Positions 19,856-28,836 of a DNA stretch of 64,000 nt are shown here, piece after piece. The stretch spans positions 248,001 to 312,000 of the forward strand of contig SSEL01000009.1 of NCBI GenBank assembly GCA_008012315.1, given 5' to 3'. Made by a program: the position numbers and the translations under genes. Position 1 is the first letter of the stretch, and the number at the start of each line of letters is the position of its first letter. The DNA is from Rhodospirillaceae bacterium (GTDB taxonomy: Bacteria; Pseudomonadota; Alphaproteobacteria; Dongiales; Dongiaceae). The notes beneath the pieces are model-generated. The model was given only the letters and a program-made list of their open reading frames with translations, searched no databases and was not told the DNA's origin.

Positions 19856-21772
19856 ATGACCGACAGGGTAAAACGAACCGACGTATTGCTGATGGACCCG
19901 AACCGGTACCGGATTCTGGTCGACGCCGTCATCGATTACGCCATCTATATGCTCGATGCAGAGGGTTATGTCGTCAGCTGGAATTCGGGTGCCGAACATA
20001 TCAAGGGATATGTTCCCGACGATGTCATCGGCCGTCATCTGTCGATTTTCTTCACGCCGGAAGATCGGGCAGCCGATGTGCCAGGCCGGATGCTGCGAAT
20101 CGCCGGGACGGTGGGGCGGTGCGAGGGCGAGGGCTGGCGCATCAAGCGCGACGGCAGCCGCTTCTGGGCGCTCTCCGTGATCGATGCGGTTCGCGATGAA
20201 AATGGCGATGTCATCGGCTTTGCGAAGGTAACCAGGGATATCACGCAAAGATACCTGGCGGAGCAACGCCTGGTCGAAAGCGAACGCCACTTCCGCATGA
20301 TGATCGAGAGTGTGGCCGATCATGCGATTTACATGATGGATATCCAGGGATGCGTGAGCACCTGGAATGGCGGCGCCGAACGCATCCTGGGCTATGCGGA
20401 GGATGAAATTGTCGGTCGCAGTTTCGCCTGCTTTTACGCCGAAGAAGCTGCGGCCATGCAGGAGCCAATGGTGGCGATGGAAGCTGCCGCGCGGCTTGGA
20501 AAATTTGAATCCGAAGGCTGGCGCATCAAAAAGGACGGCTCGAAATTCTGGGCCAACACCATACTGGACGCTATCCGCGATGAACACAATGTCCTGATCG
20601 GCTATGTCAACATCATCCGCGATATCTCGGAAAAGGTCGAAACGCAGCGCAACTTGGAGATTGCGCGGGAAGAACTGTTCCAGGCGCAGAAAATGGAGGC
20701 GCTTGGTCAGCTGACGGGCGGTGTGGCGCATGATTTCAACAATCTGCTGACGATCATTTTGACCAGTGCCGAACTGGCGCAGCGCCATATTGCCGATCAA
20801 ACTCGTGTCGAGCGTGTCCTTGGTAACATCTGCAAAGCGGTTCGCCATGGCGAAATGCTGACAAAGCATTTGCTGGCTTTCTCGCGCAAACAGTCGCTGC
20901 GGCCAGAACTGCTGCGCATCGAGGAATGCCTGGAATCCGTCGCAAACAACTTGCTGAGTTCGCTGCGCGGCAATATCCGTATCGTAAAGGAAATTGCCAG
21001 CGATCTCTGGCCTGTCGAGGTTGATGCGAACCAGCTGCAATTGGCGATCCTGAATATCTGCCTCAATGCGCGAGATGCCATGCCCCATGGCGGCACGATC
21101 GTCTTGCGGGCGAGAAACCAGCGCGTTCAGCAGAAGCAAAAGGACCTCGGTCCCGGAAATTATGTCGAGGTCTCGATCGTCGATGACGGGATCGGCATTC
21201 CGGTCGAAATGCGGGATCGGATCTTTGAACCGTTCTTCACGACCAAGGAAGTCGGCAAGGGTACCGGCCTAGGGCTCAGCCAGGCCTATGGCTTTGCCAA
21301 GCAATCCGGCGGTTCCATGAGTTTCAGCAGCGTCGAAGGCCAGGGAACAATCATGTCGCTCTTCCTTCCGGCGGCAAAAAACCAAGTGGAAGAGGCGGTT
21401 AACCAGCGCGAAAAGGTTCTGGTGGTGGAAGACAACAGCACCATCGCCGAACTGGCGGTCGAAATGCTCACGGATGCAGGCTATCGTGTCAGCTGCTGCG
21501 GAACCGCGCAAGATGCGCTTAACCTTCTCAAGCTCGAGGAGATCGACATCCTCGTTTCCGATATCGTCATTCCGGGCGGCATGAATGGCTTGGAGCTGGC
21601 TGAAGAGGTCAAAAGACGGTGGCCGAATCTGAGCATTGTCCTGGCCACTGGCTATGCCGCTTCCATGACGATGGCGAAAGCGGCCAATTTCCACTTGTTG
21701 ATGAAGCCATATAATTGCGAGCGGCTGATTTCGGCGATTGAGCAATCTCTGGTGACGCGGCGGGCAAGCTAG
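19856..21772 (+). CDS. Hybrid sensor histidine kinase, PAS-PAS-HisKA-HATPase-receiver
   Basis: This is a cytoplasmic signalling protein of 638 residues with no membrane segment. Two tandem PAS domains (~15-130 and ~140-260) share near-duplicate motifs such as [16 protein letters not shown] and [16 protein letters not shown]. The HisKA phosphoacceptor is His ~292 in [11 protein letters not shown], followed by HATPase N box ([10 protein letters not shown]) and G boxes (DDGIGI, GTGLGLS). A C-terminal receiver domain has Asp ~569 in [10 protein letters not shown]. The duplicated PAS domains probably sense redox state, light or a small ligand; no cofactor-binding residue identifies which. The ATG at 19856 follows CAGGTGAC. 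It has no adjacent partner regulator, and its place beside the stress sigma locus hints at input to that response. Confidence 0.92.
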   Translation: MTDRVKRTDVLLMDPNRYRILVDAVIDYAIYMLDAEGYVVSWNSGAEHIKGYVPDDVIGRHLSIFFTPEDRAADVPGRMLRIAGTVGRCEGEGWRIKRDGSRFWALSVIDAVRDENGDVIGFAKVTRDITQRYLAEQRLVESERHFRMMIESVADHAIYMMDIQGCVSTWNGGAERILGYAEDEIVGRSFACFYAEEAAAMQEPMVAMEAAARLGKFESEGWRIKKDGSKFWANTILDAIRDEHNVLIGYVNIIRDISEKVETQRNLEIAREELFQAQKMEALGQLTGGVAHDFNNLLTIILTSAELAQRHIADQTRVERVLGNICKAVRHGEMLTKHLLAFSRKQSLRPELLRIEECLESVANNLLSSLRGNIRIVKEIASDLWPVEVDANQLQLAILNICLNARDAMPHGGTIVLRARNQRVQQKQKDLGPGNYVEVSIVDDGIGIPVEMRDRIFEPFFTTKEVGKGTGLGLSQAYGFAKQSGGSMSFSSVEGQGTIMSLFLPAAKNQVEEAVNQREKVLVVEDNSTIAELAVEMLTDAGYRVSCCGTAQDALNLLKLEEIDILVSDIVIPGGMNGLELAEEVKRRWPNLSIVLATGYAASMTMAKAANFHLLMKPYNCERLISAIEQSLVTRRAS

Positions 21773-21797
21773 CGAGACCGGCTGCAACATCCGGGCG

Positions 21798-21822
21798 GGA
21801 ACGACGGCATAACGCGGCTGTT
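21798..21822 (+). promoter_or_regulatory. Putative EcfG promoter upstream of the LonB-like protease
   Basis: GGAAC (21798-21802), 16 bases, TGTT (21819-21822). The element lies in the 168-base gap after the hybrid kinase gene. It would start transcription about 115 bases before the protease ATG. Spacing and -35 match the EcfG consensus; the -10 differs from CGTT at one position. Confidence 0.55.
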
Positions 21823-21940
21823 GACCGAGGTTCGCTTGGGGGATGCCGGCGGCGAAAGGAAGGTTCTAACTGCAGGCCAGCGCCATGTGTGAACGGGGCA
21901 TGGGGAACAAGGGCGTGCGAGAACAGGCGGGGAGTGCCAT

Positions 21941-24262
21941 ATGCAATCGCTTGATTATAGGGATGTTTCCATTCCCCAGCATCGCTGGGAGCCCGGCATC
22001 GGTGACGTCTTCAACCTGTCGAGCCATATAAGGGCGCGTCAAGCCATTGACCTTGCGCTTTCCATCATCGGGCCGGATTTCAACGTTATTCTGATCGGCG
22101 ACGAGAATGTTGGCCGCATGACGGCCACGGTCGATTATCTGCGCTATCGGCGCCCCATTGAACATCTGGTCCGCCAGGACTGGCTTTATTTGCAGAATTT
22201 CTGGGTCGAACATGAACCCCGGGCATTTGGGGTCAATCCCGGCGAAGGACGCCGCTTCGAGGAACATCTGACACATTACGTGAAACGCGTCTTCACGATG
22301 CTGAAGGCAGCCCTCGACAGCGAAACCCATCGGGCACGTCTGGAAGAGATTTATCGCGACGCGGAGCGGGAACTGGACGGCAAGCAACGGCAACTGCGGC
22401 GCGGAAGCGAGCGCAATGGCAGCGCTAGGCGGGGCGCTGCCAGAAAGCTGGAAGCCACGTTGCGCCTAAGCCAGGCCGATGAAGATCCCGAGGCGAGGGC
22501 GACATCGCGGGGGCTGTTCGAGAATCCGACGGAATTCGAAGAGGAAGCTGGGAAGATCAAAGCCGCGGCTGAATATGCGGCGACGGAACTCGACCGTAAA
22601 ACGCTCGAAGCGATAATTATGAAAGAGCGGGCCGCGTTCTCCGATCAGTTTGCCCAGTACCAGGACCTGTGCAACTGGATCGACGATCTCAATACCGACA
22701 TGCTGTCGAATGTCACGACCATCGCGCGCCTAGTGCGCGATGGATCGGTGGATGTGCCGGTGCGCTACCGGGCCAATCTTCTCATCGACCAGACCGACAA
22801 TGACGGCGTTCCGGTCATCCTCGAGCCCAATCCGACCTATGAAAATCTCTTCGGCGCGATCGAATATCGTCGCCAGCAGGGTTCGTTCGAGACCGATTTC
22901 TCGCTGATCCGACCCGGCGCCCTGCATCGTGCAAATGGCGGAATCCTGGTTTTACGGGCGGAATCCCTGGCGAAGGATGACAGCGTCGTCGACGCGCTGA
23001 AGGCGGCCTTGCGCGATGGCATGATCGCCATCGAGGAGCGACATCGGATGGGGTCGATGCCGGTTGCCAACACGCCCCGGCCACAGCCGATTCCCTTGAG
23101 CCTGAAGATCATCGTCATCAGCTCACCGGGAACTTTCTACCAGCATTTTTCCGATGACACCGAATTCAGGGCGCATTTCAAAATTCGGGCGGAGATCGAT
23201 CCCGACATGCCCGCCACTCTGGAAAATGCAGCAACCCTCGCGGCCATCCTGCAGCGCACGATCATGCGCCATGGCATGCAATACACGACGGATGCCGTGG
23301 ATTGCTTGCTCGGCTTGTCGTCGAAAATTGCGGGTCGCAGGGACATTCTCAGCGCGCGTTTCGAGCTGCTTGACGATCTCATCCGCGAGGCGCAACGCCT
23401 CGCCGAACCCTCGAAGGCCCTGTCGCGCGAAGAGATATTGCTGGCCTGGAATGCACGCCGGCATCGCAATCGCCGGGCAGAAGAACGGTTCCTGGAAAGC
23501 ATCGCGCGCCGGCACATCGCGATCTCGACGGAAGGCACGGCGATCGGGCAGGTCAATGCGCTGACCGTGCGGGAGGTCGGCGACTATGCCTTCGGCCGCC
23601 CCAGCCGCGTTTCGGCCCGGGCTTCCATCGGTCGGAAAGGCGTCGTGAATATCGAGCATGTGACGCAACTCTCCGGCCGCAGTCAGCAAAAGGGAGCGAT
23701 GGTCGTCGAAGGCTATCTGCGCGGTCAGTTCGGCCGCCTGCGGCCGTTGTCATTCGATTGCTCGATCACCTTCGAACAGAATTATGGCCGCATTGAAGGC
23801 GACAGCGCCTCGGTCGCCGAATTCGTGGCGATCATCTCGGCGGTTTGCGGCCTGCCAATCCGCCAGGACCTGGCAGTTACCGGATCCTTCAATCAATTGG
23901 GCGACGTTCAGGCCGTGGGGGATGTGACCGAGAAGGTCGAGGGATTTTATGAAGCCACCGAAGGCAATCGCCGTAAAGATCTTCTCAGCGGTGTCATCTT
24001 GCCGTCTGCCAATATCGGCGACTTGGTCTTGGCGGAAGAAGTTGCCGAAGCGCTCGCCCAGGGGCGTTTCAAGATCTGGGCGATCGACCGGGTGGAAGAG
24101 GCCGTGGCGATCTTCGCGGCACCACCGGGCGCCGACCTGTCGAACCGAAATGCGCAGGACCTGACTCGCCAAGCCGCAGCCATCTATGCCCGGATGGATG
24201 GCAATCTGGCGCAATTCTCCGAAACGCAGCGTCTTTACGACAGCCGCCCGCCCCAGCGCTGA
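21941..24262 (+). CDS. LonB-like (AAA_32 / peptidase S16) protease with degenerate ATPase motifs
   Basis: The protein is 773 residues and belongs to the Lon-related putative ATP-dependent proteases. The C-terminal S16 protease domain has the serine-lysine dyad: Ser ~622 in EGDSAS and Lys ~665 in VTEKVEGF. Their 43-residue spacing equals that of E. coli Lon. The N-terminal P-loop position reads GDENVGRMTA, without the GK[S/T] signature, and the Walker B region reads GGILVLRAESL where family members usually have acidic residues. ATP use is therefore doubtful. The middle region is charged and probably helical. The ATG at 21941 follows GGGGAG. An EcfG-like promoter upstream suggests stress induction. 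Confidence 0.88.
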   Translation: MQSLDYRDVSIPQHRWEPGIGDVFNLSSHIRARQAIDLALSIIGPDFNVILIGDENVGRMTATVDYLRYRRPIEHLVRQDWLYLQNFWVEHEPRAFGVNPGEGRRFEEHLTHYVKRVFTMLKAALDSETHRARLEEIYRDAERELDGKQRQLRRGSERNGSARRGAARKLEATLRLSQADEDPEARATSRGLFENPTEFEEEAGKIKAAAEYAATELDRKTLEAIIMKERAAFSDQFAQYQDLCNWIDDLNTDMLSNVTTIARLVRDGSVDVPVRYRANLLIDQTDNDGVPVILEPNPTYENLFGAIEYRRQQGSFETDFSLIRPGALHRANGGILVLRAESLAKDDSVVDALKAALRDGMIAIEERHRMGSMPVANTPRPQPIPLSLKIIVISSPGTFYQHFSDDTEFRAHFKIRAEIDPDMPATLENAATLAAILQRTIMRHGMQYTTDAVDCLLGLSSKIAGRRDILSARFELLDDLIREAQRLAEPSKALSREEILLAWNARRHRNRRAEERFLESIARRHIAISTEGTAIGQVNALTVREVGDYAFGRPSRVSARASIGRKGVVNIEHVTQLSGRSQQKGAMVVEGYLRGQFGRLRPLSFDCSITFEQNYGRIEGDSASVAEFVAIISAVCGLPIRQDLAVTGSFNQLGDVQAVGDVTEKVEGFYEATEGNRRKDLLSGVILPSANIGDLVLAEEVAEALAQGRFKIWAIDRVEEAVAIFAAPPGADLSNRNAQDLTRQAAAIYARMDGNLAQFSETQRLYDSRPPQR

Positions 24263-24267
24263 GCATA

Positions 24268-24288
24268 GCTAAGCCTCTGAGGCTTAGC
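24268..24288. terminator. Bidirectional hairpin between the protease gene and ecfG
   Basis: GCTAAGCCTC, one base, GAGGCTTAGC: a perfect 10-base inverted repeat between the convergent stops, overlapping the ecfG TAA. No long T tract follows on either side. It is probably a shared terminator, but a factor-binding palindrome is not excluded. Confidence 0.6.
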
Positions 24289-24883
24289 GGTCCGCGACCT
24301 TCTTGAGGCGCAACGGCGCGCCATCCCGGCCTTTGCAGGCCCGCGCAAATTCAATGCGGCGAAGCACCAGGGAGTCGTCCGACATGAGCCGCTTCAGCTC
24401 ATAGCGCGCACGCGATACCCGGCTTTTCACCGTGCCGACACAACAATTGCAGATCTGTGCCGCTTCGTCATAGGTCAGGCCCTCCGCCCCCACCAAGGTC
24501 AGAACTTCGCGTTGGTTGGGTGACAATTGCCAGAAAGCACGCCGGAAATCGTCGAATTCCAGATTGGCTTCCTGTTGTGGATCGACCTTGCGCAGATTCG
24601 CCTGATTGTCGGTCAGCGAAACGACACGGCCACGCCAACGTTTGACTTCGTTGTAGAAGTGGTTGCGGAGGATCGTGAATATCCAGGCACGGAAATTCGT
24701 TCCCGGTGTGAACTGCTCCGCAGCGTCCAGTGCGCGTAGGACGGCGTCATGAACCAGATCATCCGCGAAATCGGCGTTATGGGTCAGGGAACGCGCAAAC
24801 GCACGAAGATGGGGTATGGAATCGACGAGGAATGCCTTGAAGTCAAAGGTTTCCGCATCTGTTTTCTGCATGGTGTTAATCAA
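24284..24883 (-). CDS. ecfG: EcfG-type ECF sigma factor of the general stress response
   Basis: This ECF sigma factor directs RNA polymerase to GGAAC-type promoters once NepR has been removed. The protein is 199 residues from TTG at 24883, which has GAGGG six bases upstream; an ATG at 24871 would give 195. Sigma2 (ARSLTHNADFADDLVHDAVLRAL, then FRAWIFTILRNHFYNEVKRWR) and sigma4 (LSPNQREVLTLVGAEGL, EAAQICNCCVGTVKSRVSRAR) regions are both clear. It lies 77 bases downstream of nepR on the same strand, with phyR and a HisKA_2 kinase divergent, which is the classical alphaproteobacterial arrangement. A GGAAC-N17-CGTC element overlapping the nepR end could allow autoregulation. Confidence 0.93.
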   Translation of the reverse strand: MINTMQKTDAETFDFKAFLVDSIPHLRAFARSLTHNADFADDLVHDAVLRALDAAEQFTPGTNFRAWIFTILRNHFYNEVKRWRGRVVSLTDNQANLRKVDPQQEANLEFDDFRRAFWQLSPNQREVLTLVGAEGLTYDEAAQICNCCVGTVKSRVSRARYELKRLMSDDSLVLRRIEFARACKGRDGAPLRLKKVADR

Positions 24884-24956
24884 TCTTCGCCCTCACTGTT
24901 TTGCCTGCCGGGCCAAATTTTGCCGGCTGAGCCAAATGGCCCAGCGGCGCGTCAAT

Positions 24957-24982
24957 GACGTCAGAATGAATTCTTCAGTTCC
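24957..24982 (-). promoter_or_regulatory. Possible EcfG autoregulatory promoter within the nepR 3' end
   Basis: On the minus strand GGAAC (24982-24978), 17 bases, CGTC (24960-24957). One -10 base differs from CGTT. It would start transcription roughly 65 bases before ecfG. It overlaps coding sequence, so chance conservation of the ELK codons is an alternative explanation. Confidence 0.35.
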
Positions 24983-25179
24983 GTGATCAGTCGTGAAAGA
25001 TCATCGGGGAGTTCTTCCGAAACGACTTCCCCATATAGCCGCTTCACCTGGGCGTCGAACCATCGGTCGATCACGATCGGCGCCCGCTCCTCGATCGAGA
25101 TGCAGTTCGTCGCGCTGGCTTCATCGGTCTTCGAGCAACTCTCTTCACCACCGATATTCCGGCGCTCGTCTTTCAACAT
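24961..25179 (-). CDS. nepR: NepR-family anti-sigma factor
   Basis: NepR binds EcfG and keeps it inactive until phosphorylated PhyR takes NepR away. The small C-terminal core, DAQVKRLYGEVVSEELPDDL followed by SRLITELKNSF, matches the known two-helix NepR pattern. I chose ATG at 25179 (72 residues) because AGAGAAGAAG precedes it; a GTG at 25242 would give 93 residues with a poorer ribosome site. The N-terminal part is polar and probably disordered, as in other NepR proteins. It is encoded just upstream of ecfG and divergent from phyR, so function is strongly supported by context. Confidence 0.88.
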   Translation of the reverse strand: MLKDERRNIGGEESCSKTDEASATNCISIEERAPIVIDRWFDAQVKRLYGEVVSEELPDDLSRLITELKNSF

Positions 25180-25302
25180 GCTCGGCTTCTTCTCTGAATG
25201 CACAATCAGTACCGTGAAAGCTTCAAATAAACGGCGCTTCACTGCCCGCCGTGAGGCTCACTGCCCAACCGAACAGTGCCACTGCATTAACCTCAATCCT
25301 AA

Positions 25303-25314
25303 TATGTGCACATA
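25303..25314. promoter_or_regulatory. 12-base perfect palindrome in the nepR-phyR intergenic region
   Basis: TATGTGCACATA is fully self-complementary and sits between the divergent nepR and phyR starts. Shorter outer inverted pieces flank it (CCTAA on the left, TTAGG on the right). It could be an operator acting on both promoters, or a chance element. No GGAAC-type promoter with a good -10 was found in this gap. Confidence 0.45.
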
Positions 25315-25423
25315 GTTGCCGGGATTAGGGAAGAATGCACGAATTCACGAAAATGTGTGGCTCACGGCCCTTAAGGGGGGCTAGTCTCTAGGTGAAAAGC
25401 TGTTTCGGAACAGGAGTTGGGGA

Positions 25424-26260
25424 ATGAAATCCGGTCACGACCTTTCCGAGGCGATCGTTGCTAATGTCAGATATTTGCGCCGTTATGCGCGGGCATTGCT
25501 CGGTTCGCAGAAATCCGGCGACATGTATGTGCGGCTGTGTCTGGAAACCGTTCTGAATCAACCCTCTGTCATCTCGGCGGAAGGCGATGTCCACGTGCAG
25601 CTCTTTAAGCTGTTTCACGACGTCTGGAAAATGACGCCGGGGGTCGCGGGTGGCGCTGAGGCCAACGCGGAAGATTCGCCGGATCGGTCGATTCAGGCTC
25701 GTCTCGATGCCCTTCCGACCACCGAACGGCAGGTCTTGCTCCTGACGGTCTTGGAAAAATTCTCGACATTGGATGTTGCGACCATTCTGGGCCTCTCCGA
25801 GACGGAGGTCGTCGACCTTCTCCGGGATGCCTGGGATACCGTGAAGAAACAGCTATCGACCTCGATCCTGGTGATCGAGGACGAACCGGTGATCGCCTTC
25901 GACATTTGCAGCCTCGTCATCGAGATGGGGCATAAAATCGCCGGCACGACGTCAAATCAAACCGAAGCGATTGCTCTGGCGGCAGCCCGCAAACCAGGCC
26001 TCATCCTGGCGGATATCAATCTCGGCGCCGGTGGATCGGGCCTGACGGCGGTAACTGAAATATTGGCGTCATCGGATGTGCCGGTCATCTTCATCACCGC
26101 TTATCCGGAGCTTCTACTGACGGGCGACCGTCCCGAGCCGACCTATCTGGTGACGAAGCCGTTCGAGCCGGATACGCTGCGCGTCACCATTACCCAAGCT
26201 CTTTCCAGCCGGACCGGTAATCAATCGGGCAATGGTCCGGAACGTCAAGCGACTGGTTAA
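25424..26260 (+). CDS. phyR: PhyR: sigma-like domain fused to a receiver, anti-anti-sigma factor
   Basis: PhyR is the response regulator of the general stress response. Its N-terminal sigma-like domain (~1-145) mimics EcfG and traps NepR after phosphorylation. The sigma-like part contains ALLGSQKSGDMYVRLCLE and the sigma4-like TLDVATILGLSETEVVDLL. The receiver (~146-265) has acidic pocket EDEP, the phosphoacceptor Asp ~197 in LADINLG, Thr in FITAYPE and Lys in VTKPFEP. The 278-residue length is normal for the family. AGGAG lies seven bases before the ATG. It is followed 70 bases later by the HisKA_2 kinase gene on the same strand, its likely phosphodonor. Confidence 0.95.
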   Translation: MKSGHDLSEAIVANVRYLRRYARALLGSQKSGDMYVRLCLETVLNQPSVISAEGDVHVQLFKLFHDVWKMTPGVAGGAEANAEDSPDRSIQARLDALPTTERQVLLLTVLEKFSTLDVATILGLSETEVVDLLRDAWDTVKKQLSTSILVIEDEPVIAFDICSLVIEMGHKIAGTTSNQTEAIALAAARKPGLILADINLGAGGSGLTAVTEILASSDVPVIFITAYPELLLTGDRPEPTYLVTKPFEPDTLRVTITQALSSRTGNQSGNGPERQATG

Positions 26261-26330
26261 CCTTATACCGGTCGCGTGACACGCGGCCTGATCGCGAGCG
26301 CATTTGAATCGACGTTATTGACCACGAAAC

Positions 26331-28079
26331 ATGCGGCAACCGCTTTTCGATTCATTGCGTTACCGTCTGGTTCTGATTTTTGCGCTCGCCGTTCTCATCC
26401 CGAGTTTGTTCGGGATCCTCATCGCTTCCCGTCATTACCAGAATCTGATGGAAGCGGGACGCGCTTCCATCGCGCGATATGGGGTGCTGATCGCCGAACA
26501 TCAGCGGCACGATTTGCAGCGTAGCGAGCAGCTTCTTCAAAGCCTGACCAATGATCCCCTCATTCTTGCCGCCGCGGCCGGGCAATCCAAGGCCGGTCAG
26601 GATGGGAACGCGCAATGCGCAACCTTGCTGAATCAGGTCCTGAAACCCTATCCGGGCTTCAGCGGTGCTGTTCTGGCCGATTTGCAAGGCAATCCGGTTT
26701 GCGATCCTGTCGGGCAGAAAACGGCCCCGAACGTGGCACGGTCCGGCTGGTTCAAGGAGGTGGTCCGCGCCGGTAAGCCGGTGTTGAGCGGATCGCTGCA
26801 GGGCCGCGTGACGAATCAGCCGATCTTCGTTCTGGCGGCACCGGTTTCCGAGGCCGATGGCCGTGTGCTTGCGGTTCTTGCCCTGGGCCTGCGTGTCGAC
26901 TGGCTGGCGGCGCAGTATACCGACACGGCTCTTCCCGAAGGCTCCAGTCTCTATCTGCTGGACGATGATGGAAAGGCCGTGGTCGAGGTGACGCCGACTG
27001 GCACGCAAAAGCAGGAGGCCCTTCCGGTCGCAGCGGAGAATCACATCGTTCGCGACGGACTACGGCACGAATTCGGCGCCAGGGGGCGGGATGGCGTGGA
27101 CCGATTCTACACCCTTATACCGGTCACGGATTATCCCTTCTATGTCCTTCTCGGCATGCCCCTGGCCGATCTGCAGCAATCGCCGAGGAACAGCCTCTTC
27201 TCTCAAATCCTGGTTCTATGCCTGATCTCGGCGGCAGGCATCGGTGTTGCGCTGGTGGGAACGCGTATCCTGATCACCCGATGGACCGAGCGGTTGACCC
27301 AGGTCGCACAGGATATCAGCCAAGGCAATCTGTCGCCCGAGATCCGCCTCGCCAAGGCGCCTCGCGAGCTCCGGAATTTGGGAGACACGCTTGAGGAGAT
27401 GACGCAGAAAATCCGTGACCGGGACGCGGCGCTGAATGACATGGTCGATCAGCGGCAACGGATGCTGCGCGAGCTGCATCACCGCATCAAAAACAACCTT
27501 CAGATCGTCATCAGCTTCCTCGGCCTCTATTCGCGGCTGCCGATGAGCGACAAGGAGCACGCAGGCATTTCTGATCTCCAGCTGAGAGTGAGTGCTTTGG
27601 CGCTTGCCCAGCGGCATCTCTATGAAAAAGAAGATATGAAGTCGGTGGCGTTGCAGCCTTTCGTCGATGCCCTTTGCACGCTCCTAGGCGGACATCTGCG
27701 CAAGCGTGGCGATTTCCGGCTGAGCACCAGCATCGTCAGAGAAAATCTGGCTATAGACAAGGTCGTCCCCCTCGCGCTTGTGATCACGGAGATCGTTTCA
27801 AACGGCGCCAAGTCTTTTCCCGAGCGGTCCGTGGTGGAGATCGGCTTGACTTTGACTTCGCCCGACAATGAACAGGCGATGCTGATGATTTCGTTTTCAG
27901 GCGGCGCTCCTACGCCGCCGGCCGACTATCTCGAACGATCGAGCCTGGGTGCTTCGCTTGTCCAAGCTCTGGCAAAGCAGCTTGGGGGAGCCATTGAAAG
28001 CACCGAAAGCAATCCCGGTGCGGCAACTGTTCACTTCTTCCTGCATGAGCAACCGGCGGCTCCTGCCGATACGCGCTAG
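26331..28079 (+). CDS. Membrane HisKA_2-family sensor kinase, candidate PhyR kinase
   Basis: The protein has 582 residues. One membrane helix (~9-30, LRYRLVLIFALAVLIPSLFG) is followed by a periplasmic sensor of ~240 residues that resembles a double Cache domain. A second helix (~290-312), a HAMP segment (TRWTERLTQVAQDI) and an HRxxN-type dimerisation domain follow, with RELHHRIKNNLQ (phosphoacceptor His ~384). The ATPase domain keeps Asn in EIVSNGAKS. The usual DxGxG of the first G box is replaced by FSGGAP, so ATP binding may be weak or unusual. Kinases of this family next to phyR are known activators or modulators of PhyR. The ATG follows the phyR stop by 70 bases, probably in one operon. 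Confidence 0.9.
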   Translation: MRQPLFDSLRYRLVLIFALAVLIPSLFGILIASRHYQNLMEAGRASIARYGVLIAEHQRHDLQRSEQLLQSLTNDPLILAAAAGQSKAGQDGNAQCATLLNQVLKPYPGFSGAVLADLQGNPVCDPVGQKTAPNVARSGWFKEVVRAGKPVLSGSLQGRVTNQPIFVLAAPVSEADGRVLAVLALGLRVDWLAAQYTDTALPEGSSLYLLDDDGKAVVEVTPTGTQKQEALPVAAENHIVRDGLRHEFGARGRDGVDRFYTLIPVTDYPFYVLLGMPLADLQQSPRNSLFSQILVLCLISAAGIGVALVGTRILITRWTERLTQVAQDISQGNLSPEIRLAKAPRELRNLGDTLEEMTQKIRDRDAALNDMVDQRQRMLRELHHRIKNNLQIVISFLGLYSRLPMSDKEHAGISDLQLRVSALALAQRHLYEKEDMKSVALQPFVDALCTLLGGHLRKRGDFRLSTSIVRENLAIDKVVPLALVITEIVSNGAKSFPERSVVEIGLTLTSPDNEQAMLMISFSGGAPTPPADYLERSSLGASLVQALAKQLGGAIESTESNPGAATVHFFLHEQPAAPADTR

Positions 28080-28371
28080 AAGCATGCCGCCGTGCCGTGA
28101 GAGAGGCCATGCTGAATTTCAAGTGCCGTTTCGCCGATGCAGCGGTGCGATAACCATCGATAAATTGAGGTTGAAGCGCGGCGGGTCCCACGTTTAATTA
28201 TATATGTCGGTCCGGTGCGTTCAATTTCTCAAAGCAAGATTGCCGGAATGTACCCTCACATCAGATGTCAGTGGGCAGCATCCCGGGAATGCTGATGTGG
28301 CGGCAATGCCATTCTGCGCAGGTCGGGACGCCGGCAATAGCCGGCACGGCTTAAGTGTTGCGAGGGGGCAG

Positions 28372-28746
28372 ATGCAAGGTCGCATTTTGTTGGTCGAAGA
28401 CGACGTTATTCTTCGCTCCGTTGCGTCGGAAGTGTTGCAGGACATGGGATGGCAGGTCGAGGAAGCCAGTAGTTCGTCGGATGCCAAGGCCAAGTTCCGG
28501 GCACATGCCGTCGATATAAAAGCAGCCATCATCGATATCGGTTTGCCGGATCGAAAGGGGGACGAACTGGCACGGGAGCTCCGGCAGATGAACGATCGCT
28601 TGCCGATTGCACTCGTGACCGGTTACGGCAGCGAAAGTCTGGAAGAAAATTTCAAGGATGATCCTCTCGTCGCCTATCTGGGAAAGCCCTATGACCTCGA
28701 TCAGCTGGAATCATTGCTGGAGAAATTCGATCTAAAAAATTCATGA
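28372..28746 (+). CDS. Single-domain response regulator (stand-alone receiver)
   Basis: A 124-residue CheY-like receiver without output domain. It has the acidic pocket VEDDV, the phosphoacceptor Asp in AIIDIGLPD, Thr in LVTGYGS and Lys in LGKPYDL. The frame is open further upstream, but ATG 28372 has a strong GAGGGGGCAG site and begins exactly at the receiver fold. Upstream (28,080-28,371) there is no gene; it holds a GCCGGC-AATA-GCCGGC hairpin at 28,330-28,345. Single receivers near phyR are known to tune stress signalling as phosphate sinks or kinase activators; that role here is an inference from position. Confidence 0.88.
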   Translation: MQGRILLVEDDVILRSVASEVLQDMGWQVEEASSSSDAKAKFRAHAVDIKAAIIDIGLPDRKGDELARELRQMNDRLPIALVTGYGSESLEENFKDDPLVAYLGKPYDLDQLESLLEKFDLKNS

Positions 28747-28836
28747 GAATTTTCACCAGCCGCGCCGTGGCGGACAGTTTTTGATCGATTTGTGCAAAAG
28801 GGATAGATTTAAAGATGCCGATGGCTGATGCCCAAG

